Notes: generated from the sequence alone by a model not told the origin. 64,000 nucleotides of DNA from Paracoccus stylophorae (GCF_028553765.1 NZ_CP067134.1:2709001-2773000); one strand, 5' to 3'; shown: positions 37,486 through 46,183, counted from the first letter of the stretch. Translations and numbers: made by a program.

Positions 37486-38148
37486 TCAGCGCGTGCTTTC
37501 GGTCAGCCGCCGCCGCACATAGGTCTGGACCAGCGAGATCATCGGCTTCATATGCGCCTCGTCGTCGCGGAAAAAGTGGTCCGCGCCCTCGATCTCTTCG
37601 TGGGTGACGGTGATCCCCTTCTGTTCGCGCAGCTTGGCAACCAGCGCATGGGTGTCCTTGGGCGGCGCCACGCGGTCGGCGGTGCCGTTCACGATCAGCC
37701 CCGAGGACGGGCACGGCGCAAGAAAGCTGAAATCATACATGTTGGCAGGCGGCGCCACGCTGATGAAGCCGGTGATCTCGGGGCGGCGCATCAGCAATTG
37801 CATCCCGATCCACGCGCCGAAACTGAACCCCGCGACCCAGCAATGCTTGGAATTGGGGTTCATCGCCTGAAGGTAATCCAGCGCCGAGGCCGCATCCGAC
37901 AATTCGCCCACGCCCTGATCGAATTCGCCCTGGCTGCGCCCGACCCCGCGGAAATTGAACCGCATGACGGTAAAGCCCATCTTGTGAAAGGCGTAATGCA
38001 GGTTATAGACCACGCGATTGTTCATCGTGCCCCCGTATTGCGGGTGGGGGTGCAGGACGATGGCGATGGGGGCGTCGGGCTTGCCGGGCTGCGGGTGATA
38101 GCGGCCTTCAAGACGGCCTTCTGGGCCTGGAAAAATCAGCTCTGGCAT
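37486..38148 (-). CDS. Alpha/beta hydrolase
   Basis: A 220-residue cytoplasmic hydrolase. It has the oxyanion-loop HPHPQYGGTMNN, the strand MRFNFRGVGRSQG, the nucleophile elbow GFSFGAW (Ser), an Asp in NGTADRVAP and His in GADHFF as the likely triad. This pattern is conserved in a widespread short family of esterase-like proteins lacking a lid domain. AGAAGGA precedes the ATG. It shares its upstream region (38149-38317) with divergent iscR. Confidence 0.88.
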   Translation of the reverse strand: MPELIFPGPEGRLEGRYHPQPGKPDAPIAIVLHPHPQYGGTMNNRVVYNLHYAFHKMGFTVMRFNFRGVGRSQGEFDQGVGELSDAASALDYLQAMNPNSKHCWVAGFSFGAWIGMQLLMRRPEITGFISVAPPANMYDFSFLAPCPSSGLIVNGTADRVAPPKDTHALVAKLREQKGITVTHEEIEGADHFFRDDEAHMKPMISLVQTYVRRRLTESTR

Positions 38149-38176
38149 CGTCGTCCTTCTAGGGCTTTGAGGTTCC

Positions 38177-38205
38177 TTGACGCCTTCGCGTCCGGCTTCT
38201 AGACC
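38177..38205 (+). promoter_or_regulatory. Putative iscR promoter
   Basis: TTGACG (38177-38182), a 17-base spacer and TAGACC (38200-38205). The transcript would start near 38212, leaving a leader of about 105 bases before iscR, long enough to hold an IscR operator. Confidence 0.5.
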
Positions 38206-38317
38206 AGCATATCTGGGAAGCCAGCGCCGATTGCGCAAGAAACGGGCCTGCGGGGCATAGCCCAGCCTTGCCTTACCCGTCAATGCAGCGGGCGCCAGCC
38301 AGCAAGGGGACCACGCG

Positions 38318-38776
38318 ATGAAACTGTCGACCAAGGGCCGCTACGCGATCATCGCGCTGACCGATCTGGCCATCGCCCGGCAGGGCGAACTGACCTCTCT
38401 GGCCGAGATCGCGAAACGGCAGGACATCTCGCTGCCCTATCTGGAACAGCTTTTCGTGCGGCTGCGCCGCGCCGGTCTGGTCGCCTCGGTGCGCGGGCCG
38501 GGCGGCGGATACCGGCTTGCGCGCGCGCCCGAAACCATCCGCATCGCCGAGGTGCTGGAGGCGGTGGACGAAACCGTCAGCGCCATGCATGTGGGCGGCG
38601 GCGCGACGGGCGGCGTGTCGGGGTCGCGCGCCCAGACCCTGTCGAACCGGCTGTGGGAAAGCCTGTCGGCGCATGTCTATGTCTTCCTGCACAACCACAC
38701 TCTGGCCGATGTGGCGCGCAACCAGCTTCTGCCCTGCCCGGCCCTGCCGCAGATCCTCAGCGTCGTCGACGAATAA
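38318..38776 (+). CDS. iscR: Rrf2-family iron-sulfur regulator IscR, single-cysteine type
   Basis: DNA-binding regulator of 152 residues, with a winged helix at 1-60 (MKLSTKGRYAIIALTDLA; YLEQLFVRLRRAGLV) and the Rrf2 wing RGPGGGYRLA. The classic IscR has three clustered cysteines near residues 92-106; here that region has none, and the only cysteine is Cys140 in LLPCPAL. This matches the rhodobacterial IscR type described for Rhodobacter sphaeroides, in which one cysteine contributes to an Fe-S cluster. AAGGGG precedes the ATG. Unlike in many relatives, no isc or suf genes follow. Confidence 0.88.
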   Translation: MKLSTKGRYAIIALTDLAIARQGELTSLAEIAKRQDISLPYLEQLFVRLRRAGLVASVRGPGGGYRLARAPETIRIAEVLEAVDETVSAMHVGGGATGGVSGSRAQTLSNRLWESLSAHVYVFLHNHTLADVARNQLLPCPALPQILSVVDE

Positions 38777-38817
38777 CCCCGCCGTCAGGGCAGCGCGCGT
38801 TGCCGGTGCACGGCCTG

Positions 38818-38847
38818 TGCACATGCGGTGCCGCCCTAGTGCACGCC
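38818..38847 (+). repeat. 30-bp intergenic repeat, copy 1
   Basis: A GTGCAC-rich stretch in the gap between iscR and the ArsC-like gene (38777-38939). It matches 57078-57049 on the opposite strand at roughly 25 of 30 positions (my manual alignment). Both copies are intergenic. Confidence 0.45.
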
Positions 38848-38939
38848 ATGTGCTGCCGAAAACCCAGCATTTGCAGGGGCTGGACGCCGCGGATCGCACC
38901 CGGCCGCATCACGCAACGCGCGCCCCGTTGCGCGCGTCG

Positions 38940-39308
38940 TCAGGATGTCGCCGCAAGCATCTCGAACACCGCCTCCTTGGGCCGGCACAGCCGCGCGGTT
39001 CCGTCCGGCGCGAAGACCAGCGGCCGTTCGATCGCCTCGGGCCGGGCGGCCATCGCCGCGATCAACCGGTCCTCGGTCAGGCTGCTGTCGGCCAGCCCAA
39101 GCTGTTCATAAGCCGGGCTTTTCCGGCGCAGCAGATCCCGCGCGCCGATCCCCGCCGCCGTCAGCGCCGCGCGCAGTTCCGCCTCGGATGGCGGCTGTTT
39201 CTGATAGTCGCGCACCCGTGGCTGCACCCCCGCCTCGCGCAGCGCCTCCAGCACGAAGCGCGAGGTCGAACATTTCGGATTGTGCCAGATCACCCACGCC
39301 TCGCCCAT
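38940..39308 (-). CDS. arsC: ArsC-family thioredoxin-fold protein
   Basis: A 122-residue member of the glutaredoxin-linked arsenate reductase/YffB family. The catalytic cysteine is in HNPKCSTSRFVLEAL, and RPLVFAPDG precedes the C-terminal substrate-region residues. A GTG at 39317 overlapping the preceding stop (GTGA) is an alternative start; the ATG with GAGG 8 bases upstream was preferred. It follows the Lrp regulator gene on the same strand and no other ars gene is nearby, so arsenate reduction is only one possibility. Confidence 0.8.
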   Translation of the reverse strand: MGEAWVIWHNPKCSTSRFVLEALREAGVQPRVRDYQKQPPSEAELRAALTAAGIGARDLLRRKSPAYEQLGLADSSLTEDRLIAAMAARPEAIERPLVFAPDGTARLCRPKEAVFEMLAATS

Positions 39309-39313
39309 CGCCC

Positions 39314-39829
39314 TCACCTCGCGGCCTCGGCAATCGGCAGCGCCGATGTCGCCTTGATTTCTTCCATGGATAGCAATGCCGTAACGTTATAGATCCGGAC
39401 CTCGGAAATCAGCGACTGGTAGAACCGGTCATAGGCGCGCGCATTCCTGACCTGCACCTTCAGGATATAGTCGATGTCGCCTGCCAGCCGGTGCGCCTCG
39501 ACCACCTCGGGCCGCTCGCGCAGCGCCTTCAGGAACCGCTGCGCCCAGTCCCGGTCGTGTTCGGCGGTGCGGATCAGCACGAAGAAACAGGCCTCCAGCC
39601 CCAACGCCTCGGGGTTCAGGATCGCCACCTGCCGGCGGATCACCCCGGCCTCGCGCAGCTTGCGAATCCGGTTCCAGACCGGCGTTTTCGACGCGCCCAC
39701 ACGCTCGGCGATCTGGTCCAGCGACAGGCTGGCATCCTGTTGCAGCAGGGACAGGATTTTGCGGTCCACCTCGTCCAGACGGACAGGCGTTTGGGCTTCG
39801 CCCGTCTCTTGCAAAAATTGTTCCGCCAT
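39314..39829 (-). CDS. Lrp/AsnC-family regulator divergent from the sulfur operon
   Basis: A 171-residue transcription regulator. The helix-turn-helix lies at about residues 18-65 (DEVDRKILSLLQQDASLSL, VGASKTPVWNRIRKL), followed by the ligand-sensing RAM domain (AGDIDYILKVQVRNARAYDRF). AGGAGAGGG precedes the ATG. It is 100 bases from the divergent DUF2849-cysI-cysH genes and probably controls them in response to an amino acid such as cysteine or a precursor; this is inference from position. Confidence 0.88.
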   Translation of the reverse strand: MAEQFLQETGEAQTPVRLDEVDRKILSLLQQDASLSLDQIAERVGASKTPVWNRIRKLREAGVIRRQVAILNPEALGLEACFFVLIRTAEHDRDWAQRFLKALRERPEVVEAHRLAGDIDYILKVQVRNARAYDRFYQSLISEVRIYNVTALLSMEEIKATSALPIAEAAR

Positions 39830-39883
39830 CGCGCCCTCTCCTGCCTGTTCATCCTTATTTCGCCGACCGTATCGCAAAATACC

Positions 39884-39901
39884 AGAACAAAATTCTATAT
39901 T
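39884..39901 (+). promoter_or_regulatory. AT-rich regulatory site upstream of the sulfur operon
   Basis: An inverted repeat AGAA-5-TTCT (39884-39896) runs into a good -10 TATATT (39896-39901). No good -35 is present, so activation by a bound regulator, plausibly the divergent Lrp protein, is likely. It stands out as the AT-richest part of the intergenic region 39830-39929. Confidence 0.45.
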
Positions 39902-39929
39902 GTCCGGACCAACGGAAAGGTCCGAAACG

Positions 39930-40247
39930 ATGAGCAAAGCCTTTACTCCATCCATCGCCCGCCCCGGCGTCATCACCGCCAACGATCTGCGCAAGGGCCA
40001 CAATGTCTGGATGTGCGAAGGCGGCTGGACCGCCGATCCCGCGCAGGCGATCCTGTTCGAGGACGAGGCCATCGCCGATCTGGCGCTGCTGAAGGCGATC
40101 GGACAGGCGGACCTGGTCGTCGGCCCCTATCTGGTCGAGGCACGGCGCGGCCCGAACGGTCCCGAACCAGCCCATTTCCGCGAAACCTTCCGCCAGAATG
40201 GCCCCACCAACCACAACCGCCCGCAGGCCGAGGCCGCCAATGTTTGA
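39930..40247 (+). CDS. DUF2849 protein, first gene of the sulfur operon
   Basis: A 105-residue protein (MSKAFTPSIARPGVITANDL, HNVWMCEGGWT) that I recognise as DUF2849, a small family nearly always found just upstream of cysI in alphaproteobacteria. No catalytic motif is visible; an accessory role with sulfite reductase is inferred from this linkage only. GGAAAGG precedes the ATG. Its stop overlaps the cysI start by 8 bases. Confidence 0.82.
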   Translation: MSKAFTPSIARPGVITANDLRKGHNVWMCEGGWTADPAQAILFEDEAIADLALLKAIGQADLVVGPYLVEARRGPNGPEPAHFRETFRQNGPTNHNRPQAEAANV

Positions 40248-41898
40248 TGTCCGTCCCGTCGATACCGATTATGTCCAGCATCGCGCCGCGCAGTTCCGCG
40301 CGCAGGTCGCGCGCCGTCTGGACGGCAGCCTGACCGAAGAGGAATTCCGCCCGCTGCGCCTGATGAACGGCGTATATCTGCAACTGCATTCCTACATGCT
40401 GCGCGTCGCCATCCCCTATGGCACGCTGAACCCGGCCAAGCTGCGGATGCTGGCCCATGTCGCGGAACGGTGGGACCGCGGATACGGGCATTTCACCACC
40501 CGCACCAACATCCAGTATCACTGGCCCCGGCTGATCGACATTCCCGACATTCTGGAGGCGCTCGGCTCGGTCGGGATCCATGCGATCCAGACCTCGGGCA
40601 ACACGATCCGCAACATCACCGCCGACGCCTTTGCCGGTGCGGCCGCCGACGAGGTCGAGGACCCGCGCCCCTGGGCCGAGTTATTGCGGCAGTGGTCGAC
40701 CGATCACCCGGAATTCCAGTTCCTGCCGCGCAAGTTCAAGATCGCCGTCTCGGCCGGGGCGCAGGACCGGTCGGTCGTCTCGGCCTATGACATCGGGCTG
40801 CGCATCGTCGAAAAGGACGGGCAGCGCGGCTTTCAGGTGTGGGTCGGCGGCGGGCTGGGGCGGACGCCGATGCTGGGCAAGGTCATCCGCGAGTTTCTGC
40901 CGCAGGCCGATATCCTGCCTTACGTGGAAGCGATCGTTGCGGTCTACAACCGGACAGGCCGGCGCGACAACAAATGGAAGGCGCGCATCAAGATCACCGT
41001 GGCCGAACGCGGGCTGGACACGATGAAGGAAGATGTCGAGGCCGAATTCCTGCGCCGCCGCGCCCTGTTCGACGGCCGCGACCAGAACGTGGTTGAGGAT
41101 TTGCGGACCCGGTTCCTGCCGCCCGATTTCCGCCGCGCGCCGACCGATGCCTATGACGCGGCACGCGCCGCCGATCCCGGTTTCCGGTCGTGGACCGATA
41201 CCAACCTGCACCCGCACCGCGCCGACGGCTATGCCAGCGCGATCATCACGCTGAAGGCGCCGGGCGCCACGCCGGGCGATGCGACGGCGGACCAGATGCG
41301 GCTGGTGGCCGACCTGGCCGAACGGCTCGGCCATGGCGATATCCGGGTGAATTACGACCAGAACCTGATCCTGCCGCATGTGCACAAATCGGATCTGCCG
41401 GAAATCTATGCCGCGCTGCGCCCGGCGGGGCTGGCCACGGCCAATGCCGGCAAGGTGTCCGACATCATCTCGTGCCCCGGCATGGATTACTGCACGCTGG
41501 CCACCGCCCGGTCGATCCCCATCGCGCAGGACATTGCCGATCACGTCCGCGCCCACGGGCTGGAGGATGAGATCGGCAAGCTGAACATCCGCATCTCGGG
41601 CTGCATCAACGCCTGCGGGCATCACCATCTGGGCCATATCGGCATTCTGGGCCTGGACCGGGCCGGGGTCGAGAACTACCAGATCACGCTTGGCGGGGAT
41701 GCCAACGACATCCCTTCCATCGGCCAGCGCGCCGGCGCGGGCTTTCCCGCCGATGAGGTCGTGCCCGCCATCGACCGGCTTCTGCGCGCCTATCTCGAGG
41801 TCCGCGAGGACGAGGACGAGCGGTTCATCGACACCTATCGCCGCGTCGGCCCCGCGCCGTTCAAGGCGGCGCTTTACCCCGAGGGGGCCGATGCTTGA
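40240..41898 (+). CDS. cysI: Assimilatory sulfite reductase (nitrite/sulfite reductase family)
   Basis: Siroheme and [4Fe-4S] enzyme of 552 residues reducing sulfite to sulfide in the cytoplasm. It has two tandem ferredoxin-like/NIR-SIR units; the cluster-binding cysteines are visible as SCPGMDYC and GCINACGHHH. The siroheme arginines lie in the N-terminal half (TTRTNIQYHW). Nitrite reductases share this fold; the link to cysH identifies sulfite as the substrate. Flanking genes overlap on both sides, so the operon is translationally coupled. No cysG for siroheme synthesis is in the window. Confidence 0.93.
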   Translation: MFDVRPVDTDYVQHRAAQFRAQVARRLDGSLTEEEFRPLRLMNGVYLQLHSYMLRVAIPYGTLNPAKLRMLAHVAERWDRGYGHFTTRTNIQYHWPRLIDIPDILEALGSVGIHAIQTSGNTIRNITADAFAGAAADEVEDPRPWAELLRQWSTDHPEFQFLPRKFKIAVSAGAQDRSVVSAYDIGLRIVEKDGQRGFQVWVGGGLGRTPMLGKVIREFLPQADILPYVEAIVAVYNRTGRRDNKWKARIKITVAERGLDTMKEDVEAEFLRRRALFDGRDQNVVEDLRTRFLPPDFRRAPTDAYDAARAADPGFRSWTDTNLHPHRADGYASAIITLKAPGATPGDATADQMRLVADLAERLGHGDIRVNYDQNLILPHVHKSDLPEIYAALRPAGLATANAGKVSDIISCPGMDYCTLATARSIPIAQDIADHVRAHGLEDEIGKLNIRISGCINACGHHHLGHIGILGLDRAGVENYQITLGGDANDIPSIGQRAGAGFPADEVVPAIDRLLRAYLEVREDEDERFIDTYRRVGPAPFKAALYPEGADA

Positions 41899-42622
41899 CG
41901 GAACGCTGGACGGCCGCGCCTGGCGGCTGAACGACCGCTATCGCCACCACGCCGCCTCCGAGGTGCTGCGCCGCGCCGTGGGCGATCCCGATCTGGGCCG
42001 GGTGGCACTAGTGTCGTCTTTCGGGGCGGAATCGGTGGTGCTGCTGCACATGGTCAGCGTCGTGGCGCCGGGCCTGCCGGTCCTGTTCATCGACACGCAG
42101 ATGCTGTTTGCCGAAACGCTGGACTATCAGCGCGCGGTGACGGCCAGACTTGGCCTGACGGACGTGCGGGTGATCCGCGCAGGCGCGGACCGGATCGCGG
42201 CGCGCGACCCCGACGGTAGCCTGCACCGGGTCGATCCCGATGCGTGCTGCGATCTGCGCAAGACGGTCCCGCTGGAACAGGCGCTGGCCGGGTTCGATGC
42301 CTGGATCACCGGGCGCAAGCGGTTTCAGGGCGGCCAGCGCGCGACGCTGGATTTCTTCGAGCCCGAACCGCCGACGCGGCTGCGGGTCAACCCGCTGGCA
42401 CATTGGCGGCCGCAGGATGTGCAGGACTACATGATCGAGAACAACCTGCCGCGTCATCCGCTGATCGCCAAGGGGTATCCGTCGATCGGCTGCGCGCCCT
42501 GCACCTCGGCGGTCGCACCGGGCGAGGATCCGCGCGCGGGCCGCTGGCGCGGCCGCGACAAGACCGAATGCGGCATCCACTTCATCGGCGGCCGGATGAG
42601 CCGCAGAAAGGTCACGGCATGA
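41891..42622 (+). CDS. cysH: Adenylyl-sulfate (APS-type) reductase
   Basis: Reduces activated sulfate to sulfite, 243 residues. The four cluster cysteines of the APS-reductase type are present (Cys119-Cys120 and Cys201-Cys204), and the catalytic cysteine is Cys227 in KTECGIH. The PP-loop-like SSFGAESVV (42-50) binds the nucleotide. The cluster cysteines imply APS rather than PAPS as substrate. It overlaps cysI by 8 bases and the following DUF934 gene by 4 (ATGA). Confidence 0.93.
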   Translation: MLDGTLDGRAWRLNDRYRHHAASEVLRRAVGDPDLGRVALVSSFGAESVVLLHMVSVVAPGLPVLFIDTQMLFAETLDYQRAVTARLGLTDVRVIRAGADRIAARDPDGSLHRVDPDACCDLRKTVPLEQALAGFDAWITGRKRFQGGQRATLDFFEPEPPTRLRVNPLAHWRPQDVQDYMIENNLPRHPLIAKGYPSIGCAPCTSAVAPGEDPRAGRWRGRDKTECGIHFIGGRMSRRKVTA

Positions 42623-43005
42623 GCAGCCAGCCCGAAAACGACCGGATCATCGCCCGCGACGACGGCTTTCATCCCGTGGACGCCGAGGCCGATGTCACCC
42701 TGCCCCCCGACACCGCGCCGGACGAGCTGGTGGATCATCTGCACCGCGCGCTGATCGCCATCGAGTTTCCCGTCTTCTCGGACGGGCGCGGCTTCAGCCT
42801 TGCCCGCCTGCTGCGGGATATGGGATATGAGGGGCGTCTGCGCGCCGTGGGTCGCCTGATCGCCGACCAGTATGCGATGGCGCGCCGGGTCGGCTTCGAC
42901 GAGGTCGAGGTCGCACCCGACATCGCCGACCGCCAGCCGCAGGATCAGTGGCTTGCACGCGCGGACTGGCGCGAATGGGACCATCGGTCGCGCCTTGCCG
43001 GCTGA
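42619..43005 (+). CDS. DUF934 sulfur-assimilation protein
   Basis: A 128-residue protein of the DUF934 family, identified by the segment FPVFSDGRGFSLARLLR and QPQDQW. The family occurs almost only next to sulfite reductase genes and has been suggested to assist that enzyme, but its activity is not established. It begins inside the cysH stop (ATGA). Confidence 0.85.
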   Translation: MSSQPENDRIIARDDGFHPVDAEADVTLPPDTAPDELVDHLHRALIAIEFPVFSDGRGFSLARLLRDMGYEGRLRAVGRLIADQYAMARRVGFDEVEVAPDIADRQPQDQWLARADWREWDHRSRLAG

Positions 43006-43057
43006 GCCCCCCTTTCGTTTCGCCGCCAGATCGCCTAGGACATTCAGGAATTGAGAG

Positions 43058-43900
43058 ATGACGCTGGACCTTACCGTGGCCGACGCCGCCCCCAAGACTG
43101 CCAAGAAAACCCAGTCCGATGCCCAGACCGTGACCTCGGTCACGCACTGGACGGACAAGCTGTTCTCGTTTCGCGTGACGCGACCGGCCAGCCTGCGCTT
43201 TCGCTCGGGCGAGTTCGTCATGATCGGTCTGCCGGACGATAACGGCAAGCCGATCCTGCGCGCCTATTCCATCGCCTCGCCCAACTGGGACGATGAGCTG
43301 GAGTTCTATTCCATCAAGGTGCAGGACGGGCCGCTGACCTCGCGGCTGCAACATATCCAGCCGGGCGACCAGATCATCCTGCGTCCCAAACCCGTGGGCA
43401 CGCTTGTTCTGGACGCGCTGCTGCCGGGCAAGCGGCTGTGGTTCCTGGCCACGGGCACCGGCATCGCGCCCTTTGCGTCGCTGATGCGCGATCCCGAAAC
43501 CTATGAACGCTATGAGCAGGTGGTGATGATGCACACCTGCCGCACCGCGGACGAGCTGGCCTATGGTCGCGAACTGGTCGGGGATCTGAAGAACGATCCC
43601 TTGCTGGGCGAGCTTTACGGCAAGGATTTCGCCAGCCGCCTGCTGTATTACCCCACGACCACCCGCGAACAGTCCGCGCAGATGGGCCGGATCACCGACA
43701 ACCTGAACTCGGGCAGGATCTTTCAGGATCTGGGCCTGCCGCCCATCTCGCCGGAAACCGACCGGGCGATGATCTGCGGCAGCCTGGCCTTCAACGTCGA
43801 CGTCAAGGCGGTGCTGGAGGAATTCGGCCTGCGTGAGGGGGCGAATTCGGAACCGCGCGAATTCGTGGTTGAAAAGGCGTTCGTCGGCGAAGGCGTCTGA
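43058..43900 (+). CDS. fpr: Ferredoxin/flavodoxin-NADP reductase
   Basis: FAD enzyme of 280 residues exchanging electrons between NADPH and ferredoxin or flavodoxin. The FAD site is RAYSIASPN, the NADP site ATGTGIAPFASL and the C-terminal segment EFVVEKAFVG. The upstream 52 bases contain CCTAGGAC (43034-43041), a possible -10 of its own, but position suggests it also shares the sulfur operon transcript and feeds electrons to CysI. GGAATTGAGAG gives a modest ribosome site. Confidence 0.92.
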   Translation: MTLDLTVADAAPKTAKKTQSDAQTVTSVTHWTDKLFSFRVTRPASLRFRSGEFVMIGLPDDNGKPILRAYSIASPNWDDELEFYSIKVQDGPLTSRLQHIQPGDQIILRPKPVGTLVLDALLPGKRLWFLATGTGIAPFASLMRDPETYERYEQVVMMHTCRTADELAYGRELVGDLKNDPLLGELYGKDFASRLLYYPTTTREQSAQMGRITDNLNSGRIFQDLGLPPISPETDRAMICGSLAFNVDVKAVLEEFGLREGANSEPREFVVEKAFVGEGV

Positions 43901-43923
43901 CCCTACGTTTTCCGAATGATCGT

Positions 43924-43954
43924 GAAAGGACGCGGCATGGGCTGCGCCCTTTTC
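43924..43954 (+). terminator. Likely terminator of the sulfur operon
   Basis: An imperfect stem (43924-43935 with 43942-43954, one bulge and one mismatch), with TTTT inside the 3' arm, right after fpr. The structure is weaker than the icd terminator. Confidence 0.45.
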
Positions 43955-44065
43955 CGTGGCTTCATTCGGCACAATTCCGCCCGGCTCACGCGGTTGTTTG
44001 GAACGCCCCGCGCGGCGGGCTGTTAGACACGCAGCATTGCCGAGTCATCACCAGGGGAAGCCTTC

Positions 44066-46048
44066 ATGCGCCGGATCATCAGCAACACCACTGCCATCGC
44101 GGCCTGCCTGTCGATGGTCTTGCCGCAGCTGGCAACCGCCAACACCGCGCTGCCGGCCGACCCTCCGGTTGCGCAGGACGCCGTGATCATGGCGCAGGAC
44201 GATGTCAGCCGCGACGATCTGGGCAAGCTGATTCAGGAAAAGCTGCTGAACGCGCAGAAAGAGGCCGAGAAGAAGGCCGGCAAGGCGAAGGATGCCGCCA
44301 AGGACGCGGCAAAGAAGGCCGACAAGAAGGATCGCAAGGCGGACGGAACCCGCAAGCCCGCGCCGAAAAAGCAGAAGAACGCGGACAAGAAGGATGCTGC
44401 GAAAAACGACGCGGTGAAAAAGGACGCGGTGAAAAAGGGCGCGGTGAAAAAGGATGGCGGCCAGAAGAAGACGGTCGAAAAGGACCGCCCGAAGAAGGCC
44501 GAACGCAAGGCGCAGGATCAGAAAAAGGCCACACCCGCAAAAGGCGATCAGCCAGCCGGCAAGCCCAAGAAGGCCAAGGATGCCCAGATCCGCAAGGACG
44601 ACAGAAAGCCGCAGCCGAAGAAGGCCGACAGCAAGCCGGTCAAGAAGCCGCAGGCCGCATCCGCGCCGTTCCGTCGCGCGACCTCGGACACGGCCAATGA
44701 ACGTGCAATGCGCATGATGCGTCTCAGCGATGTTCTGGACCGCGAGATCGCGCAGGGTCTGGACGAAGGACGGCTGAGATGCATGTCGGGCGGCAAGCTG
44801 CCCTGCAAGGAAGGAGAACGGCGCGTCACCCCGCGCGGCGTCGTGGTCGAACGCAACAGAAACGGCGCCTATCTGCTGGCGCCGGGGTCGGCGCAGATGT
44901 ATCGCGTCGATGGCGATGGCAAGCTGGTCGCACGCGCGCCGGAAGAGGATCAGCGCGAGACCCGCGCGGGCCAGGATGCCGCGCACGAGACGGGCGCGGG
45001 CAAGGCCGACGCGCTGGACGACACGCAAAAGCGCCAGAATGTCCGGGAAGAACGGATCACCGAGGCCGGCCGCCGCTCATCCGCCGAGGATTTCGCCACC
45101 AGCCTGCGCGACGCGCTGACGGGGCGCGGCGACGACCGTAAGCCTGCCGCATCCGGCAAGGAGGACAACGATCTGGTCAAGGCGCTGCTGTTGGGGGCCG
45201 GTGCGCTGGCCGTCGGCTCGATGCTGAACAACAACCGTCAGGTCGCGCTCAGCACGCCGGACCGGGTGGTCCTGACCCGCGACGATGGCAGCCAGGAGGT
45301 GGTGAAGGACGAAACCGCGCTGCTGCGTCAGCCCGGCGCGACCGTGGCGACCGAGAATTTCGACGACGGCTCGTCGCGCACCATCGTCACGCGCCCCGAC
45401 GGCAGCAAGGTGGTCACGATCCGCGACGCCGGTCTGCGGGTGCTGCGCCGCACGCTGATTTCGGCCGACGGCCGCACCACGCGGCTGATCGACGATACCG
45501 AAACCGTCGCGCCCGTCGATATCTCCAGCCTGCCCGCCCCCGCCCCCGTCTTCAACGACGGCACATCGCTGGATCAGGCGGCGCTGCGCGAGGCGCTGCA
45601 ACGCGAGGCCGGCATCGACCGCCGCTTCACGCTTGGCCAGATCCGCAACATCCCCGAGGTCCGTTCGCTGGTTGCGCCGATCAATATCGACGCAATCACC
45701 TTCGACACCGGATCGGCCGCGATCCGGCCGGATCAGGCCGAGAAACTGTCCGGTCTGGGCCAGGCGATCCGCGAAACCATCGCCGGAAACCCGCGCGAGA
45801 TGTTCCTGATCGAAGGCTATACCGACACGGTCGGGTCGGATTCGATGAACCTTGCGCTGTCCGACCGGCGGGCCGAATCGGTGGCGCTGGCGCTGTCGGA
45901 ATATTTCGACGTCCCGCCCGAGAACCTGATCGTGCAGGGTTACGGTGAACAGTTCCTGAAGGTCCGGTCGGAAGGCGATATCCGCGCCAACCGCCGCGTG
46001 TCGGTGCGCCGCATCACCGATCTGCTGAAGACCGCCGAAGCGTCATAG
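44066..46048 (+). CDS. OmpA-family protein with a long lysine-rich region
   Basis: A 660-residue exported protein: signal peptide ending near QLATA, then a lysine/alanine-rich stretch at about 65-215 (AEKKAGKAKDAAKDAAKKAD), a middle region with a short hydrophobic segment near 375-390 (ALLLGAGALAVGSML), and a C-terminal OmpA domain from about 540. The peptidoglycan-binding motif is recognisable in EGYTDTVGSDSMNLALSDRR. The C-terminal domain should bind the cell wall; the cationic tract could contact phospholipid, lipopolysaccharide or wall polymers (inference). Similar proteins in Rhodobacteraceae lack an outer-membrane barrel. Confidence 0.85.
   Translation: MRRIISNTTAIAACLSMVLPQLATANTALPADPPVAQDAVIMAQDDVSRDDLGKLIQEKLLNAQKEAEKKAGKAKDAAKDAAKKADKKDRKADGTRKPAPKKQKNADKKDAAKNDAVKKDAVKKGAVKKDGGQKKTVEKDRPKKAERKAQDQKKATPAKGDQPAGKPKKAKDAQIRKDDRKPQPKKADSKPVKKPQAASAPFRRATSDTANERAMRMMRLSDVLDREIAQGLDEGRLRCMSGGKLPCKEGERRVTPRGVVVERNRNGAYLLAPGSAQMYRVDGDGKLVARAPEEDQRETRAGQDAAHETGAGKADALDDTQKRQNVREERITEAGRRSSAEDFATSLRDALTGRGDDRKPAASGKEDNDLVKALLLGAGALAVGSMLNNNRQVALSTPDRVVLTRDDGSQEVVKDETALLRQPGATVATENFDDGSSRTIVTRPDGSKVVTIRDAGLRVLRRTLISADGRTTRLIDDTETVAPVDISSLPAPAPVFNDGTSLDQAALREALQREAGIDRRFTLGQIRNIPEVRSLVAPINIDAITFDTGSAAIRPDQAEKLSGLGQAIRETIAGNPREMFLIEGYTDTVGSDSMNLALSDRRAESVALALSEYFDVPPENLIVQGYGEQFLKVRSEGDIRANRRVSVRRITDLLKTAEAS
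44408..44452 (+). repeat. 15-bp tandem repeat in the lysine-rich tract
   Basis: Three consecutive copies of a GACGCGGTGAAAAAG unit; the third differs at one base. Each encodes a five-residue DAVKK-type unit. Its in-frame length allows copy-number change without a frameshift. Confidence 0.8.
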
Positions 46049-46183
46049 GAAGGCGGTCCCGAAACCCGGCATTTACCATACATGTTTTTCCGGCTAGGCT
46101 GGATCGCGGCGTCGCGATCCGGCCCGCATCCTGTTTACGGCCTGCGGCGCGATCCACCCCGTGCATCCACAGGAGGCAGAGAT

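Noticed and set aside
38940..39308. An arsenic-resistance operon
   Set aside because: Only one ArsC-like gene is present, with no arsB, acr3 or arsR next to it.
39905..39924. A 6-bp hairpin that could hide the ribosome site of the DUF2849 gene
   Set aside because: The predicted transcript start near 39908 would remove part of the 5' arm, so the hairpin is unlikely to form in the mRNA.
44408..44452. A CRISPR-like short repeat array
   Set aside because: Contiguous 15-bp coding repeats without spacers; no cas genes in the window.
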